In this document: piece by piece, positions 61,645 to 64,000 of the stretch | Layout of the letters: every line of letters starts with the position of its first letter | How positions within the stretch are numbered: position 1 is the stretch's first letter | Assembly (NCBI GenBank): GCA_963787675.1 | Contig: CAWBDV010000004.1 | Location: 62,001-126,000, forward strand | DNA length: 64,000 nucleotides | Source of the DNA: JAJPKK01 sp963787675 | GTDB taxonomy: Bacteria; Pseudomonadota; Alphaproteobacteria; Rhizobiales; Xanthobacteraceae | Reading direction: 5' to 3' | Notes under the pieces: generated by a model | What the model saw: only the letters and a program-made list of their open reading frames with translations | What the model was told of the DNA's origin: nothing | The model's database searches: none | Program-made: the position numbers and the translations under genes

Positions 61645-62611
61645 CGCGGCGCGAATCGCGTCGTCGCCGCGGCTGCACATGGGCTGCCGTAATCGCCTCC
61701 TCCCAAATCGCATGGATATGGGCGACTTCGGCCTCGAAGCGCTCCAGGAACAGGCGCGCCTGCGCCGTCAGTGTCCGGCGTGCGGGCTGGATGAGGACGA
61801 ACTCGTCATAGAGCGGCGGATCGTCGATCGGGTTGACCACGAACTCGCGGCCCTTGATGTCGTTCACGGAAATCAGGCTTGGCAGCACCGTCACCCAATC
61901 GGACCGGGCGACGAGTTCGAGCGTGCCGATCATCGCGTCCATTTCGAGCAGCGCATCGATCGTTACGCCGTGGGTCAGGAAATAGGTATCGAGATTGCGC
62001 CGGCGCACATTGTCGGGTCCCGGCACTACGATCTTGAGCGGCCGGCATTCGGCAAGCCGCACCGGCGCGAGCGGCGTGAGGCCCCGCCTGCGCCCGGAGA
62101 CCAGCATTTCGCGGTCGCGCACCAGGAGCCGCGCTTTGAGGCCGATCTTGCCTTCGAACGCCGGCACCACCGCAAAGTCGAGCGCGTCTTGTCGCACCAT
62201 CTCGGTGAGCACCGGGCTGTAGCCCTCGACGATATGCATCCGCACGTCCGGATAGCGGGTCACGAAATCATCGAGCGTCGGCGCGAGCACCGCGCGCGTG
62301 AACGTCGGCATCAGGCCGATGCGCAGTTCGCCGCTGAGGAACCCCGCGCTTTCGCGCGCTTCCTCGCTCGCGGTCGCGAGCATCCCGACCGCCTCGACGC
62401 AGCGGCGATAAAACCGCAAACCGGCCTCGGTCGGCGTAACGCCGGCGGTCGAGCGTTCGAACAGCTTGACGCCGAGCATGCGCTCGGCCGTCGCCACGTG
62501 CTGGGAAATGCCCGATTGGGTCGCGTGTTCGCGCGCGGCGGCGCGCGTGAACGACCCTTCCTCGCATACCGCAATGACGGCGCGCACTTGGCGCAGCGCT
62601 AATCGATCCAT
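61619..62611 (-). CDS. LysR family transcriptional regulator
   Basis: 330 aa. The N-terminal HTH reads MDRLALRQVRAVIAVCEEGS, then FTRAAAREHATQSGISQHVA. The effector domain starts near 90 (SGELRIGLMPTFTRAVLAP). It probably controls the divergent M24 peptidase gene or the convergent operon. The C-terminal residues come from a palindromic repeat, so the tail is longer than usual. Confidence 0.9.
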   Translation of the reverse strand: MDRLALRQVRAVIAVCEEGSFTRAAAREHATQSGISQHVATAERMLGVKLFERSTAGVTPTEAGLRFYRRCVEAVGMLATASEEARESAGFLSGELRIGLMPTFTRAVLAPTLDDFVTRYPDVRMHIVEGYSPVLTEMVRQDALDFAVVPAFEGKIGLKARLLVRDREMLVSGRRRGLTPLAPVRLAECRPLKIVVPGPDNVRRRNLDTYFLTHGVTIDALLEMDAMIGTLELVARSDWVTVLPSLISVNDIKGREFVVNPIDDPPLYDEFVLIQPARRTLTAQARLFLERFEAEVAHIHAIWEEAITAAHVQPRRRRDSRRAVGRISAA

Positions 62612-62754
62612 TAGAAATCCTGATGCCGTTTGCCAGAATATATTATTTCTTCTGCATCGAGCGCAAAGCTAAAACCGAGTCGGCAAGAGGGGCGGCGTGA
62701 GCGCGATCGCCCTGCGTCCCAGATCCGCGGGGCATGATCGCGCCACGAGTACTT

Positions 62755-62785
62755 CCCCTCCCCGCTCGCGGGGAGGGGATTTTTC
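62755..62785 (+). terminator. hairpin with T-run between divergent genes
   Basis: CCCCTCCCCG and CGGGGAGGGG form a perfect 10-bp stem with a CTCG loop, followed by ATTTTTC. It lies 62 bp before the M24 start. It may be a short remnant of the family A repeat and, if transcribed, an attenuator. Confidence 0.65.
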
Positions 62786-62847
62786 AATCGCGCGTCGCGT
62801 TGCGCCTTGTGCCCATACCAATGCGAATGATCTGACGGGAGGATCAC

Positions 62848-64000
62848 ATGGGAGCGAATTTCGGCATCGCCGGCATGGACTGGCAGCAGCGCGTCAACTG
62901 GGACCGGCTGCGCACCTATCGCACCGAGCGCGCCCGCGCGATGATGAAGAAGCATGGCCTCGGCGCCATGCTGTGCATGTATGACGAGAACGTGCGCTAT
63001 CTCACCGGCACGCTGACGCCGGGCTGGAACCGGCTCAAGCCGGGCCTGCGCTATGCCATGCTGTGCGGCGACGGCGCGCCGATCCTGTTCGAACAGGGCG
63101 ATCTCGGCTTCCAGATCGAGCGCCACTCCCCGTGGCTGCCGAAAGAAAATGTGCGCCACTCGTTTGCCTGGATCAAAGGCGCAGCCGGCCCTGCATCGAA
63201 GCAGCAGGTCACCAAGTTCGCCAACGCGATCATCGAGGAGATGCGGCGCCACGGCGTCGCCGGCCAGAAGCTTGGTGTCGACTTCGTCGACATCAACATG
63301 ATCGAGATATTCAAAGACAAGAACATCACCTGGACCGACGGCATGAGCGCCATGATGGAGGCGCGCGCCGTCAAGAACGAGGACGAGCAGGAATGCTTCC
63401 GTATCGTCGGCGCGATCGGCGACGCGACGCACTGGGAGTGCATGAAGTTCCTGCGCCCCGGCGTCACCGAGAACCAGGTGACCGCGCACTTGATGGAATA
63501 TCTCTATCGCATTCCCGGCATGGAGGACGTCGAGGACGTCATCGTCTCGTCGGGGCCGAACACCTGGCCGAACTGGCGCAACTTTTCCGACCGCATCATC
63601 CAGCCGGGCGACATCGTGTTCATGGATTTGGCCGCGCTCACCTGGAACGGCTACAAGTCCTGCTATTACCGCACCTACTGCGTCGGCAAGGAGCCGTCCC
63701 AGGAGCAGAAGGATACCTACGAGATTGCGCTCAAATGGCTCTACGACTCGATCGGCGCGGTGAAGGTCGGCGCCACCACGCGCGACATCGCGCTCAAATG
63801 GCCCTCGGCGATGGAGACATGGGGCTACGAGGACGAGGATCAGGCGGCCGCCAATCTCTGGGGCCATGGCCTCGGCCTCGCGCAATACGATCCGCCGGTG
63901 ATTTCCCGCATCTGGTCGCTCGATCATCCGATCGAGATCAAGGAGGGCATGACCTTCGCCCTCGAGACGCAGCACGGAAAGCGGTTCCGCTACGGCGTGC
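62848..64000 (+). CDS. M24 family peptidase (Xaa-Pro peptidase-like), truncated by window end
   Basis: 384 residues are visible from ATG 62848, with GGGAGGA upstream. The N-terminal creatinase-like domain (about 1-165) is followed by the pita-bread fold: AVKNEDEQECFRIVGAIGDA, VFMDLAALTWNGYKSCYYRT, LWGHGLGLAQYDPP and FALETQHG. The first metal Asp, the His and the Glu are present, but the second Asp of the usual SDxTRT is Cys (KSCYYRT). It may be a lyase or a metal-poor relative rather than a peptidase. DddP-like relatives should be considered. Confidence 0.85.
   Translation, partial: MGANFGIAGMDWQQRVNWDRLRTYRTERARAMMKKHGLGAMLCMYDENVRYLTGTLTPGWNRLKPGLRYAMLCGDGAPILFEQGDLGFQIERHSPWLPKENVRHSFAWIKGAAGPASKQQVTKFANAIIEEMRRHGVAGQKLGVDFVDINMIEIFKDKNITWTDGMSAMMEARAVKNEDEQECFRIVGAIGDATHWECMKFLRPGVTENQVTAHLMEYLYRIPGMEDVEDVIVSSGPNTWPNWRNFSDRIIQPGDIVFMDLAALTWNGYKSCYYRTYCVGKEPSQEQKDTYEIALKWLYDSIGAVKVGATTRDIALKWPSAMETWGYEDEDQAAANLWGHGLGLAQYDPPVISRIWSLDHPIEIKEGMTFALETQHGKRFRYGV

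Overview
The window is high-GC, densely coded DNA typical of Alphaproteobacteria. The order Rhizobiales/Hyphomicrobiales, near Xanthobacteraceae/Nitrobacteraceae, is the best fit. The reasons are the aerobic-type cob operon, orphan Bug/TctC binding proteins, molybdenum hydroxylases, a GTTC-N7-GTTC LexA site and many G/C-rich palindromic repeats between and inside genes. The exact genus is inferred, not shown. No tRNA, rRNA, CRISPR array or replication origin was recognised.

Layout. 1-6.7 kb: ABC-2 permease, class II glutamine amidotransferase, a GT2-GtrA glycosyltransferase paired with a large membrane protein, and a Tat-exported TctC protein. 6.7-9.4 kb: lytic transglycosylase, then about 1 kb of repeats ending in a LexA box, a UUCG terminator hairpin and a 71-aa ORF. 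9.4-13.4 kb: an A/T-richer accessory island with a nuclease-like gene and a GHKL-ATPase/PD-(D/E)XK gene broken by an IS630-family element and two frameshifts. 13.4-20.1 kb: frameshifted gcdH, a molybdenum hydroxylase large subunit, a convergent pair of paralogous mini-proteins, a UbiD-type decarboxylase and a 2Fe-2S subunit.

20.3-38.4 kb is a nearly complete late cobalamin pathway: cobU, then an adenosylcobalamin riboswitch, DUF1636, cobW, cobN, cobG, cobH, cobI, cobJ, cobK (inverted), cobL, cobE, cobM, cbiD (frameshifted, inverted), cobB, cobT (inverted), cobS and bluB. Together these carry precorrin-2 to cobyrinate diamide, cobalt insertion, lower-ligand synthesis and nucleotide-loop assembly. 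CbiD stands in for CobF. cobA, cobQ, cobD, cobC, cobO and the small cobaltochelatase subunits are not here. Palindromic repeats interrupt cobN, cobG (twice), cobL and the end of cobB without breaking the frame.

38.4-64 kb is a catabolic and envelope region: amidohydrolases, a ModA-like binding protein, a metallo-beta-lactamase-fold hydrolase, class II aldolase, TctC protein, nitronate monooxygenase, two LysR regulators (one frameshifted), MepA-type endopeptidase, exported RidA, a TPP enzyme, a molybdenum hydroxylase pseudogene with five frame breaks, polysaccharide deacetylase, a CocE-type hydrolase, two beta-hydroxyacid dehydrogenases, a GlcG-like protein, a GST-type isomerase and a truncated M24 peptidase.

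The most notable signals are the in-frame protein-coding repeats in cobalamin genes, the reconstructable IS630 insertion in a probable defence-type ATPase, and a set of frameshifts that are mostly one extra base. The last could be real decay or assembly error.
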